From assembly GCF_003313325.1 (NCBI RefSeq), contig NZ_QMHQ01000001.1:992001-1056000 (forward strand): a stretch of DNA of 64,000 nucleotides, written 5' to 3'. This DNA comes from Pedobacter namyangjuensis. Its GTDB lineage: Bacteria; Bacteroidota; Bacteroidia; Sphingobacteriales; Sphingobacteriaceae. Shown piece by piece: positions 53,123-61,236 of the stretch (the stretch's first letter is position 1; every line of letters begins with the position of its first letter). Made by a program: the position numbers and the translations under genes. Below the pieces are notes generated by a model. The model was not told the DNA's origin and searched no databases. It was given only the letters and a program-made list of their open reading frames with translations.

Positions 53123-53548
53123 CTAATTAGCCTCCGTATATTTTTTAAAATTGTCTAAAATAGCTTGCCATCCGGCTTGTTGCATTTCTTTGCTATTTAC
53201 GTTTTCAGCCTCGAAAATTTCGATTATTTCTACGCTTTCCGCTTTCTGTGTAAACGAAACCGTTACGGTTCTACCATCGGCAATTGTATAAGCAATAAAT
53301 TTGTTGGTATCTACTTGTGTATAACTTCCATTAAAGTCAAAGGACATACTTCCGTCTTTTGCAGCCATAGTAGATGAAAAGCTACCACCTACGACTAAAT
53401 TATTGCTGGCTTTAGTTGTTTCCCAATCTTCTGAGGCTTGGTTCCATTTCTGGATGTGCGCTGGGCTGGTCCAATATTCCCAAACTTTAGCTAATGGTGC
53501 ATGTACGATTGTTTTTACGGTGATTTTTGTTTTTTCTGCTGTGTTCAT
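53123..53548 (-). CDS. SRPBCC / AHSA1-like (Hsp90 ATPase activator homologue) protein
   Basis: 141 residues, the usual length. The pattern is typical of the AHSA1/START-like fold: VKTIVHAPLAKVWEYWTSPAHIQKWN at the N-terminus, GGSFSSTMAAKDGSMSFDFNG in the middle, VTVSFTQKAESVEIIEIFEAE, and the C-terminal MQQAGWQAILDNFKKYTE. These proteins bind hydrophobic ligands or act as chaperone helpers; in bacteria the function is usually unknown. It is a single-gene unit. A solo arm of the dispersed repeat lies just upstream (53579-53611). Confidence 0.88.
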   Translation of the reverse strand: MNTAEKTKITVKTIVHAPLAKVWEYWTSPAHIQKWNQASEDWETTKASNNLVVGGSFSSTMAAKDGSMSFDFNGSYTQVDTNKFIAYTIADGRTVTVSFTQKAESVEIIEIFEAENVNSKEMQQAGWQAILDNFKKYTEAN

Positions 53549-53578
53549 AGGTGAAATTTTATAGTACTTTGTTATATA

Positions 53579-53611
53579 AACCCGATAGGAGTAAAACGGA
53601 TAGCGGGGCTA
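53579..53611 (+). repeat. Solo arm of the dispersed repeat (copy B)
   Basis: AACCCGATAGGAGT then CGGATAGCGGGGCTA, 33 bp in all. The two ends match the arm ends of copies A and C, but the variable hairpin between them is reduced to a few bases. Confidence 0.6.
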
Positions 53612-53659
53612 CAGTTTGATATGAAATGCTGACATTGTTTTTCAAAAAAAATAGGTTTA

Positions 53660-54637
53660 CTACTTTGTTCTTTCTGTGATAAAACTTTCCATTGCTTGCT
53701 CAACTCCTTTTATATCTTTTGAAGTTATGTAAGACCCAATTACATGATTGGCAGTTTTTGGCAGTGCTATTTTCTGTTTATGAGTAGAACCCAGTTCTTC
53801 GAACATTTGTAGCATCGCATCAACTTTAACTACTGGATCTTGCTCTTTTTGATTTTTATAGTAATAGAGCATTAACACGGGTTGTTTTACAGATGCAAAA
53901 AGTTCGTTGGACATAGCGGTTTCCAACAGCTCTTCTAGTTCTACAACAGATTCTAAACGATAATTGGTGTACCAATATTTTTTGTATTCAGCCGATTTTC
54001 CACTTACTTTTCGTTCGTTGCCACCGGTTACTTTTCTTGCTATTTGCAATCCCCAAGGATTATTTAATAGCCATGCTTTATCATCGTTTATGGCTATGTT
54101 TGGAGAAAGTAGTATCAAACTATTAATTTCTGGGTAGGCCGACGCCAACTGTAATGCCAAAGTACCACCAGTAGAAGTACCCACTAAAACTACCTTTTTT
54201 CCTAATTTTTTGCCAATAGCATAAGCTTCTTGCGCACTTTTCCAAAGCCTATCTGCTGTGAAATACTGCATAGGTGCAATAGTATCTATACCATGATCTG
54301 CTAAACGGGACAGAAATAAATTTGCTTTTAAAGATTTAGCTAAGTGCAAATAAACCGGGTTGCCCTCCATTTTAGATGCGGAAAAACCATGCAAATACAC
54401 TACTGCATATTCTGTTTGTGTTTTATTACTACTGTCTGCCCAAATAATTTCTGCTTCATTGCCGGGTTTTAACCTATGTCTCGCTTCTGCTGTTGTAATA
54501 TAATTTTCAAGCGAGTTCAGATTCCCAACATTAGGTAAAGTTTTTTCGAAAACGGGTTTAGTTGGAGTTGGGCCTGCAAGGTAAACTATCGATAGAATAA
54601 GTAGCACAGCCAATATGCTGTAAAGTAATTTTTTCAC
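53660..54637 (-). CDS. Alpha/beta hydrolase
   Basis: 325 residues with an N-terminal membrane anchor or signal (LLYSILAVLLILSIVYLAG). The oxyanion-region motif is VVYLHGFSASK, the nucleophile elbow is VGTSTGG with Ser156, and the C-terminal KTANHVIGSY gives the catalytic His298. It resembles serine aminopeptidase/monoacylglycerol-lipase-like hydrolases (Hydrolase_4). Likely a membrane-anchored periplasmic esterase or lipase; the substrate is unknown. It is divergent from the polyprenyl synthetase gene. Confidence 0.87.
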   Translation of the reverse strand: MKKLLYSILAVLLILSIVYLAGPTPTKPVFEKTLPNVGNLNSLENYITTAEARHRLKPGNEAEIIWADSSNKTQTEYAVVYLHGFSASKMEGNPVYLHLAKSLKANLFLSRLADHGIDTIAPMQYFTADRLWKSAQEAYAIGKKLGKKVVLVGTSTGGTLALQLASAYPEINSLILLSPNIAINDDKAWLLNNPWGLQIARKVTGGNERKVSGKSAEYKKYWYTNYRLESVVELEELLETAMSNELFASVKQPVLMLYYYKNQKEQDPVVKVDAMLQMFEELGSTHKQKIALPKTANHVIGSYITSKDIKGVEQAMESFITERTK

Positions 54638-54645
54638 GTCATTAA

Positions 54646-54680
54646 TTTGATTAAAAATACGCTTTTAATAAGTAAGTTTG
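54646..54680 (+). promoter_or_regulatory. Possible promoter of the polyprenyl synthetase operon
   Basis: TAAGTTTG at 54673-54680 fits TAnnTTTG exactly, 20 bp before the start codon. TTTG lies at 54646-54649, at a longer spacing (23 bp) than in the other candidates. Confidence 0.4.
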
Positions 54681-54700
54681 CAAATACATTTTATAGCTGA

Positions 54701-55672
54701 ATGCCTGGAATAAATGAGATAAAACTACCCATTGCTAAAGAAATTGATGCCTTTGAGGTGAAGTTCAAAGACTCTATGAAAAGCGATGCACCTTTGCTAA
54801 ATCGAATTACACACTATATTGTAAAAAGCAAGGGTAAACAAATGCGACCAATGTTCGTTTTTTTTGCTGCTAAACTTTGCGGTGGCATTGTTGAAGCAAC
54901 GCACCGAGGCGCTGCATTGGTAGAGCTTTTGCATACTGCAACTTTGGTGCACGATGATGTAGTAGACAACGCATATGAGCGTAGAGGTTTTTTTTCTATT
55001 AACGCTTTATGGAAAAATAAGATAGCTGTTTTAGTTGGTGATTATTTGCTGGCGAAAGGTTTGCTCTTGTCGGTAAACAATAATGAGTTTGCACTGTTAA
55101 AGATCGTGTCTGAAGCGGTACAACAAATGAGCGAAGGGGAATTGCTGCAGATTGAGAAAGTTCGCAGAATGGATATTAGCGAAGAGCTTTATTTTGATGT
55201 AATTAGACAAAAAACTGCATCTTTAATCGCATCATGTTGCGCTTGTGGCGCAGCTTCTGCTGGCGCAGATGCAGAAACGATTGAGAAAATGCGTTTGTTT
55301 GGCGAAAAAGTTGGTATCGCTTTTCAGATTAAAGATGATACTTTTGATTTTGGAACCGACGACGTTGGCAAGCCTTTAGGTATAGACATAAAAGAGAAAA
55401 AAGTTACTTTGCCTTTAATCTACGCTTTAAATAGGGCAGAAAAGGCAGAACGAAAAAGAATCATAAATCTGGTGAAAAATCATCAAGATGATCCGAAAAA
55501 AATACAAGAGATCATAGATTTCGTAAATAGTAAAGATGGGGTGCATTATGCTAACCAAAAAATGCTAAGCTACCAACAAGAAGCTTTTGACATTTTGCAT
55601 CAATTCCCTGAGAGTGATGCGAGAACCGGATTAGAACAATTGGTTAAATATACTACTGAAAGAAAAAAATAA
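54701..55672 (+). CDS. Polyprenyl diphosphate synthase (trans-isoprenyl)
   Basis: 323 residues. The first Asp-rich motif is LVHDDVVDN (Asp85, Asp86, Asp89) and the second is FQIKDDTFDFG (Asp212, Asp213, Asp216), with GKQMRP at 45-50 for isopentenyl diphosphate binding. The chain-length region before the first motif (LVELLHTATL) has no bulky aromatic block, which fits medium to long products such as octaprenyl or similar for menaquinone. It is the first gene of a unit: its stop and the TerC start share one base (TAATG). Confidence 0.94.
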   Translation: MPGINEIKLPIAKEIDAFEVKFKDSMKSDAPLLNRITHYIVKSKGKQMRPMFVFFAAKLCGGIVEATHRGAALVELLHTATLVHDDVVDNAYERRGFFSINALWKNKIAVLVGDYLLAKGLLLSVNNNEFALLKIVSEAVQQMSEGELLQIEKVRRMDISEELYFDVIRQKTASLIASCCACGAASAGADAETIEKMRLFGEKVGIAFQIKDDTFDFGTDDVGKPLGIDIKEKKVTLPLIYALNRAEKAERKRIINLVKNHQDDPKKIQEIIDFVNSKDGVHYANQKMLSYQQEAFDILHQFPESDARTGLEQLVKYTTERKK

Positions 55673-56724
55673 TGTCGAACGAATTATTGTTTATTGGAGG
55701 CTTTTTGCTTTTTATAGTGCTAATACTAGCACTAGATTTAGGTTTGTTTAGTAAACGCGAACATACCATCAGCTTAAAACAAGCTGCCATTATGAGTTTT
55801 ATAATGGTCATTCTAGCTTTAAGCTTTTACGTACTCTTAGTATTGGAAGGCGAGTATCTACACGGCATTGACAGCTACGAAAAGCTTGCACAGATTGTAC
55901 AGGCGCACAAACATCCGATAACCTTGATTCCGGGTAATTTTGAAGAAAGTTTGCGCATTTACAAAAACAATCTTGGTATAGAGTTTTTAACAGGTTATGT
56001 TATTGAGTATGCGCTCTCTGTAGATAATATATTTGTTATTGTACTTATATTTTCGGCCTTTGCTGTACCAGAGAAATATTACCACCGTGTATTATTTTGG
56101 GGGATTTTAGGTGCGATTATAATGCGTTTTATATTCATATTTGCCGGTGCGGTTCTCATCAGTAAGTTTGGATGGATCTTGTATGTATTTGGTGCGTTCT
56201 TAGTATTTACTGGAATTAAAATGTTTTTTAATAAGGATGAAGAAGAGAAAATTGATCCGGCTAACCATCCGGTAGTAAAATTTGCTTCTAAATTCTTTAA
56301 AATTCACCCTAAGTACGAAGGCAAAAAGTTTTTTCATAAAGTAAATGGAAAACGCCTTTTAACACCGTTGTTTTTGGTTTTACTTATTGTAGAGTTTACC
56401 GATTTGATATTTGCGGTAGATTCCATTCCTGCAATTTTTGCGGTTACTAAAGATGCTTATATCGTTTTCTTCTCAAACATATTTGCCATAATGGGTTTAA
56501 GGTCGATGTTCTTTTTATTAGTTAACATTATCCATAAATTCCACTATTTAAAAACAGGATTAGCATTTCTTTTAACTTTTATTGGCGTAAAAATGTTAGC
56601 CCACAGTTACCTTGAGGCTTGGGGATTTACAACAGAACATTCGTTGCTGGTAATTGTATTTATCCTTGCAGCTAGTATTGTCGCTTCGCTAATTTTTCCT
56701 AAAAAAACCATTAACGCACATTAG
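55672..56724 (+). CDS. TerC/Alx-family integral membrane protein
   Basis: 350 residues with eight or nine membrane helices. The two conserved acidic TerC motifs are present: EYALSVDNIFVIVLIF and EFTDLIFAVDSIPAIFAVT, followed by SNIFAIMGLRSMFFLL. Members such as Alx and TerC are linked to manganese or metal-ion export and metal loading of secreted proteins. The start overlaps the polyprenyl synthetase stop by one base, so the genes are translationally linked, a pairing whose meaning is unclear. No ter gene cluster is present. Confidence 0.93.
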   Translation: MSNELLFIGGFLLFIVLILALDLGLFSKREHTISLKQAAIMSFIMVILALSFYVLLVLEGEYLHGIDSYEKLAQIVQAHKHPITLIPGNFEESLRIYKNNLGIEFLTGYVIEYALSVDNIFVIVLIFSAFAVPEKYYHRVLFWGILGAIIMRFIFIFAGAVLISKFGWILYVFGAFLVFTGIKMFFNKDEEEKIDPANHPVVKFASKFFKIHPKYEGKKFFHKVNGKRLLTPLFLVLLIVEFTDLIFAVDSIPAIFAVTKDAYIVFFSNIFAIMGLRSMFFLLVNIIHKFHYLKTGLAFLLTFIGVKMLAHSYLEAWGFTTEHSLLVIVFILAASIVASLIFPKKTINAH

Positions 56725-56795
56725 TAGCTTTTGTAAAAATTATAGGATTTTTCAAGGCCAAGCATTTTAATTGCTACTTTCAAGGAAAATAAATA

Positions 56796-58250
56796 ATGAT
56801 GAAGAATTTCTTTTTAGGTGTATGTGTATTTGTTGGTTTTTCAGCAAATGCTCAGGATAATTTTGCGCCAGTTTTTACCAAAATAAATACCGAAGTACAG
56901 GCCAATGCTAAGGCTTATGCAAATTTAAAAAATGCGTCAGAAACTATTGGGCACAGGTTAACCGGTTCTGCCAATGGGGCAAAGGCCGAGGAATTTGCCT
57001 TTTACTTGCTTAAATCTTATGGTTGCGATGTTAAATATCAACCTTTTGAGGTAGAAAGCTGGAACCGTAAAACGATTGCAGTGAAGGTTGGACCGAATAA
57101 TAATGCTCTAGAAAATGTTAGGGCAGTTACCCTGGCTCATTCTCCTGTTAATGCCAAAGTAAACGCCGAAATTATAGATGTTGGTAATGGTTTGGAAGCG
57201 GACTATCAACCTCTTGCTGAAAAAGTAAAGGGGAAAATTGCCTTAATTTATCTGGGTATTTTACCAGGTTCGGCAAAAGGCACTGCTTCTTTACATCGCT
57301 CTGAGAAAACTGCTATAGCAATTAAGTATGGTGCGGTGGGTGTTATCATTATCAACACCGTTAAAAATGGGGTTTTATTAACTGGTACGGCATCTGTTAC
57401 CGGTAAACTAATTCCTATACCAGCAGTTTGTATCGGTTTAGAAAGCGGTATGCAGTTAAAAGAAAAGTTAAAGGCAACGCAACAATTCGCTTCAATAGAA
57501 ATGACCAACTTTTCAGGTTTAATTAAAGCAAGAAATGTAATTGCAACTTTTAAAGGAACTCAATTTCCGAAAGAAAAGATTGTTGTAGGTGGGCACTTGG
57601 ATAGTTGGGATTTAGCAACAGGCGCAATAGATAACGGAATAGGTTCATTCTCGGTGATAGATATGGCGAGAACTTTTAAGAAGTTAGGTCTTAGTACAAA
57701 ACGAACAGTAGAATTTGTATTATTTATGGGCGAAGAGCAGGGCCTTCTGGGTTCTAAAGCATATGTTGCAGACGCGAAGAAGAACAAAACTATAGACCAA
57801 GTTAGCTTCATGCTTAATTATGATATGACAAATGATCCTAAGGGATTTTCTACTTCGAGAGAAGAGATGGAGCCCTTATTTACAGCTTGGGGCGCTGATG
57901 TTGCTAAATTAGATACGAATTTTAAGAATTTGTTTTTGGCGGGGGCAAGTTTACATAGCGATCATCAACCATTTTTATTAGAAGGCGTGCCCACAGGCGG
58001 TGGTGCAGGTGGTAAATTACCTAACAACTCTGGTCCTTTCTACCATTCTGATGGTGATACCTTTAAATTGGTTGACGAACAAGGAATGAAGAATACGATT
58101 AGAAATGGTGCAATATTAGCTTACGCTTTGGCAAATACCCCTAAAATTCCGGTAGGTAAACAAACTGAAGAAAAACTTGAAGCGTTTTTAATTTCGCAAC
58201 GATTGAAAGAGCCGCTTAAAATAGCTGGAGAGTGGAGATGGAAAGATTAA
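56796..58250 (+). CDS. Peptidase M28 family metallopeptidase with PA domain
   Basis: 484 residues with a signal peptide (ends near ANAQ20). A PA-like insert lies at ~100-240 (KGKIALIYLGI, IKYGAVGVIIINT). The M28 core begins near 245 with zinc ligands in GGHLDSWDL (His267, Asp269), AIDNGIGS (Asp279), MGEEQGLLGS (catalytic Glu313 and zinc ligand Glu314), NYDMTND and YHSDGDT. It is an aminopeptidase or carboxypeptidase in the periplasm. It is 71 bp downstream of terC and ends in a terminator at 58270-58302. Confidence 0.93.
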   Translation: MMKNFFLGVCVFVGFSANAQDNFAPVFTKINTEVQANAKAYANLKNASETIGHRLTGSANGAKAEEFAFYLLKSYGCDVKYQPFEVESWNRKTIAVKVGPNNNALENVRAVTLAHSPVNAKVNAEIIDVGNGLEADYQPLAEKVKGKIALIYLGILPGSAKGTASLHRSEKTAIAIKYGAVGVIIINTVKNGVLLTGTASVTGKLIPIPAVCIGLESGMQLKEKLKATQQFASIEMTNFSGLIKARNVIATFKGTQFPKEKIVVGGHLDSWDLATGAIDNGIGSFSVIDMARTFKKLGLSTKRTVEFVLFMGEEQGLLGSKAYVADAKKNKTIDQVSFMLNYDMTNDPKGFSTSREEMEPLFTAWGADVAKLDTNFKNLFLAGASLHSDHQPFLLEGVPTGGGAGGKLPNNSGPFYHSDGDTFKLVDEQGMKNTIRNGAILAYALANTPKIPVGKQTEEKLEAFLISQRLKEPLKIAGEWRWKD

Positions 58251-58269
58251 TTTTATCCATTTATAACAG

Positions 58270-58302
58270 AAAAGGTGCTGAAAATAATTCAGCACCTTTT
58301 TT
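58270..58302. terminator. Bidirectional rho-independent terminator
   Basis: A 13-bp perfect stem (58270-58282 with 58288-58300), 5-nt loop, A-run and T-run on the two sides. It lies between the convergent M28 and CBS-domain genes. Confidence 0.87.
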
Positions 58303-58324
58303 GTTTGCGTATAGGATTTAAGTA

Positions 58325-58753
58325 CTAGCTGTTGATATAGCTTTCTAACTGCGAAATGGTCTGCTTCTGGTCTGCGATGATAAACTTAACCACGTCACCT
58401 ATTGAAACCATCCCCGCAACCTTATCCATGTTTACAACAGGTAGGTGTCTGATGTGTTTCTCGGTCATTAGTTGCATGCAATGATCTATACTATCAGTTA
58501 AATTTACAGTAATAGGATCTGGTGTCATCGCCTCGCTTACTAAAGTTTCTTTAGATGATTTTCCTTGGAGGATGATTTTCCTCGCGTAATCTCTTTCGGT
58601 AAAAATGCCTAGTAAAACCTCTTTCTCTATAATTAGTAGCGAGCTGATGTTTTTTTCAGTCATTACTTTTAAAGCATCTAATACAGTAGCGTTAGATGTA
58701 ACGCTGAAAACTCCTTCGGCTTTAGCGTTAATTATTTGTTGAACATTTTTCAT
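58325..58753 (-). CDS. CBS-domain-pair protein
   Basis: 142 residues made up of two CBS domains (~10-65: FSVTSNATVLDALKVMTEKNISSLLII; ~75-135: MTPDPITVNLTDSIDHCMQLMTEKHIRHLPVV, DKVAGMVSIGDVVKFI). Stand-alone CBS pairs bind adenine nucleotides and regulate other enzymes. It is the last gene of the minus-strand array, 71 bp after the DUF1232 gene. Its target is unknown. Confidence 0.92.
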   Translation of the reverse strand: MKNVQQIINAKAEGVFSVTSNATVLDALKVMTEKNISSLLIIEKEVLLGIFTERDYARKIILQGKSSKETLVSEAMTPDPITVNLTDSIDHCMQLMTEKHIRHLPVVNMDKVAGMVSIGDVVKFIIADQKQTISQLESYINS

Positions 58754-58824
58754 AGGAAGCTTTTTGGTTGCTACCTAAATTTAACTAAAGTTTTTTAAAA
58801 TGCAAATAGCTGTTTTTCTTCGTT

Positions 58825-59250
58825 TTAAATATGAATGATGTTCTGTTTATCTTTCCAGGCCTGATACTTTTCTAAATCCTTAGCCACTTGTTTGTAAACC
58901 AAGCTCAAAATAAAGGCGTCGTCTATAAAACCAAAAACAGCGATAAAATCTGGAATTAAATCAAGCGGTGAAATGAAATACAGTAAACCGGCAACAATAG
59001 CTACAATAGAACCTTTGGGAATGGTGGTATAACTGCCGTTGGCATAATCTTTAGCAACTGAAAACAGCAATTGCATTTGTTCCCAGATTTGCGTTAAAGC
59101 ACCTTTATTGGCGGTAGCCTTCGCAATACTATCGTGCACTGTTTTCATCGTTTTCTCCTTGTCCTTAACAAGGTTGCTAGCAGTTTTTGTAAAAGCTTTA
59201 AAGCTTTTTTTCAATTTGTCGAGGTTCATAGGTGGTATATTTAAATTCAC
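58825..59250 (-). CDS. DUF1232 (YkvA-like) membrane protein
   Basis: 141 residues from the first ATG; an internal ATG at 59229 (MNLDKLKKSFKAF) is also plausible. The DUF1232 signature is AGLLYFISPLDLIPDFIAVFGFIDDAFIL at ~90-118, preceded by a helical charged region. A single re-entrant or short membrane segment is likely. Function unknown. It lies 21 bp after the YARHG-domain gene. Confidence 0.88.
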   Translation of the reverse strand: MNLNIPPMNLDKLKKSFKAFTKTASNLVKDKEKTMKTVHDSIAKATANKGALTQIWEQMQLLFSVAKDYANGSYTTIPKGSIVAIVAGLLYFISPLDLIPDFIAVFGFIDDAFILSLVYKQVAKDLEKYQAWKDKQNIIHI

Positions 59251-59271
59251 TCTATCAATAAACGTACCTAA

Positions 59272-60162
59272 TTACCTCCCGAAAGTGTCATAGTTGTCCT
59301 CGGCATATTTCTCAAATTTTTGTAGCAAAGCGATATTCTTTTTTTCAAGCGAAGTAAGCTGGCCATCTATATTGCTGGAAACTGGAACATACCATTCTAC
59401 AGGGTTAAAAAACTGGCGATAGTTTTTCTTTTTAAAAGTATAACCATGCCTAGCAAAAATGGTATTCCTTAAAATCTGAAGATCAAGCTTGCTTAATTTT
59501 TTCAATTCTGCTTCCGTTAAATTGTCTGTAGATGCATTTATTTCATAAACCGCATTGCTTGCCGTTCTATAAAAATCTTCTATAAAAATTTCTGTAGCCT
59601 TACCATCAATGGTATCTATAACTGCCCTCGTTTGTTTGTCGTAATAATCAGTATAATCGCCATTTGAAGAAAGCATAAGATTCGCATTATAAACAAAAGA
59701 TTTTTTAACTAATCTGAACGATCTTTTTGTTACATATAGTGTGTTTTTATAAGACTTCCAATGTCCCACCAAGGTGTCGTCATCAAGCTCAAATTCGAAT
59801 CTGCCATCATATTTATCGTCACCTGGCTCGTCGAGTACAAAGTTTAAATTGTCGTTTAACGAAGTTAATTTACCTTTTAACGGGCGGTTGTTGCCCGCGA
59901 CAATACTTTGTCCAAGTACATCATTTTCTTCGGTTATACTCTTTATAATTAAGGTAATCTTGTTTGTTTGTACGTTTGGTGCGCCTTCTTTTACTTCCAC
60001 AGGTTCGAAATCGCCAACCCACATACCGTATAAATCTTTATGTACGGTGCTCTCGTTTACAACAGCCGAGTTAGTATCAACATTAGCACCTGTTTTTTTA
60101 TTTTCGTTATTACAAGCCGATAAAGTTGCGAGCAACGCAATTGCATAAAATAATTTTTTCAT
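59272..60162 (-). CDS. YARHG-domain lipoprotein
   Basis: 296 residues with a lipoprotein signal (LLATLSAC17, then NNENKK). A beta-rich middle part (~45-150: GMWVGDFEPVEVKEG, GRFEFELDDDTLVGHW) resembles lipocalin-like sheets. The YARHG domain occupies ~215-290: LDLQILRNTIFARHGYTFKKKNY and FFNPVEWYVP. YARHG domains are extracellular and often sit in peptidoglycan- or peptidase-linked proteins. The start is 1 bp from the DUF2306 stop, so the genes are in one operon. Confidence 0.9.
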   Translation of the reverse strand: MKKLFYAIALLATLSACNNENKKTGANVDTNSAVVNESTVHKDLYGMWVGDFEPVEVKEGAPNVQTNKITLIIKSITEENDVLGQSIVAGNNRPLKGKLTSLNDNLNFVLDEPGDDKYDGRFEFELDDDTLVGHWKSYKNTLYVTKRSFRLVKKSFVYNANLMLSSNGDYTDYYDKQTRAVIDTIDGKATEIFIEDFYRTASNAVYEINASTDNLTEAELKKLSKLDLQILRNTIFARHGYTFKKKNYRQFFNPVEWYVPVSSNIDGQLTSLEKKNIALLQKFEKYAEDNYDTFGR

Positions 60163-60163
60163 G

Positions 60164-60793
60164 TTAAAGTTTCTTGTTTCTAATTAACCACTCAATAAGC
60201 AGAAGGTTTGGTATCCAGCCTAACCAAGCAATAATTTGGTAAACATCCATAGGTGGCGGGTGGAATAAATATACTAAAATAACTTTCCAAAGCCGTAGTG
60301 TAACTGCAGAGAAAGCTAAGGCGTAACTTCGCCACATCATTTGTTTGTGCATAAGGATGTTGCCTTTTCTAATCACAACTATCGCCTTTAGTGTAAACCA
60401 AAACCATAATAGGCCTAAAAGAATAAATGAGGTTTTAGCTATAAAACCACCGTTAGCATAAAAACCAATAAAAATTCCAGATGGCGCAGCTAATAGCAAA
60501 ACTACATAAGCATAAAGATAACCAGCACGTTTATGAAAAGTCTTGTATTTTCTTAGTATCCATGGGTTAAATTGAGTAAAACCTGCAAGCAAAACAAAAA
60601 TTGCACTATAAACATGGATGTAAAATATGGGTAAGTAGGGTTTTATGTTGGTTACTTCGGTCTGTTTAATCTGCAAAAAGGCGATATCGGAATCCGCAGG
60701 AATATATTTCAGTGTAATCTGAAGCATCAAAACAAAAAAATAGGCTAAGAACACTAGCCAAATTAGCCTAAAATAATTAAGCCTTTTTTTCAT
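60164..60793 (-). CDS. DUF2306 integral membrane protein
   Basis: 209 residues with about five or six membrane helices. The pattern YIHVYSAIFVLLAGFTQFNPWI and KRAGYLYAYVVLLLAAPSG, with conserved His residues (HVYSA, HKRAG, HKQMMWRSYAL), matches DUF2306. The histidines may bind a metal or haem, but the family has no known function to my knowledge. It overlaps the preceding gene by 4 bp (ATGA). Confidence 0.88.
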   Translation of the reverse strand: MKKRLNYFRLIWLVFLAYFFVLMLQITLKYIPADSDIAFLQIKQTEVTNIKPYLPIFYIHVYSAIFVLLAGFTQFNPWILRKYKTFHKRAGYLYAYVVLLLAAPSGIFIGFYANGGFIAKTSFILLGLLWFWFTLKAIVVIRKGNILMHKQMMWRSYALAFSAVTLRLWKVILVYLFHPPPMDVYQIIAWLGWIPNLLLIEWLIRNKKL

Positions 60794-61221
60794 TTATTAT
60801 TAAATAATGGAAGCAGTTTTCTGTCGAACGATATTGCATCTAATCCATCTTCTGAGTCGACTTCAAACAACTGTTGTTTTGCAGGATCGAATAGGAAGCG
60901 AGCAATTACGACCATTCTATCGTCGTAGCTTTCGTGAAGATTTATCTCGTAATTTTTAGAGATTGCATTAGCGGAGTCTTTTTTTGGGTTAGGACTACCG
61001 GTAAACATTATTCCATAAGTTTTGCCACCATTTTTTTTAATGCGTTCTTCTAGCCCTTCCGTTAATTTTTTAAACCGATAAGAACTTTCTAAAATCTTAA
61101 CAACAACATTGACCTCGTGGCTCGCTTTGGCCTGTGAAAATGTCGGCATCGTCATAATCAAGATTAATAAAAGAACCGAAACGCTTAAAGTCGCATCATA
61201 TTTTAGCTTGATCTTGCTCAT
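60790..61221 (-). CDS. Small protein with signal anchor, unknown function
   Basis: 143 residues. An N-terminal hydrophobic segment (LSVSVLLLILIMTMPTFSQA) acts as signal or anchor. The remainder is a mixed alpha/beta domain (EVNVVVKILESSYRFKKLTEG, YDDRMVVIARFLFDPAKQQLFEV). I recognise no family. It starts 15 bp after the GH3-type synthetase gene and overlaps DUF2306 by 4 bp, so it belongs to the same operon. Confidence 0.72.
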   Translation of the reverse strand: MSKIKLKYDATLSVSVLLLILIMTMPTFSQAKASHEVNVVVKILESSYRFKKLTEGLEERIKKNGGKTYGIMFTGSPNPKKDSANAISKNYEINLHESYDDRMVVIARFLFDPAKQQLFEVDSEDGLDAISFDRKLLPLFNNK

Positions 61222-61236
61222 CCTCTAAAATATTAA

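Noticed and set aside
59774..60148. Plus-strand frame of 124 codons, Ser-rich
   Set aside because: Antisense to the YARHG lipoprotein gene; a Ser-run shadow of Asp/Glu-rich codons.
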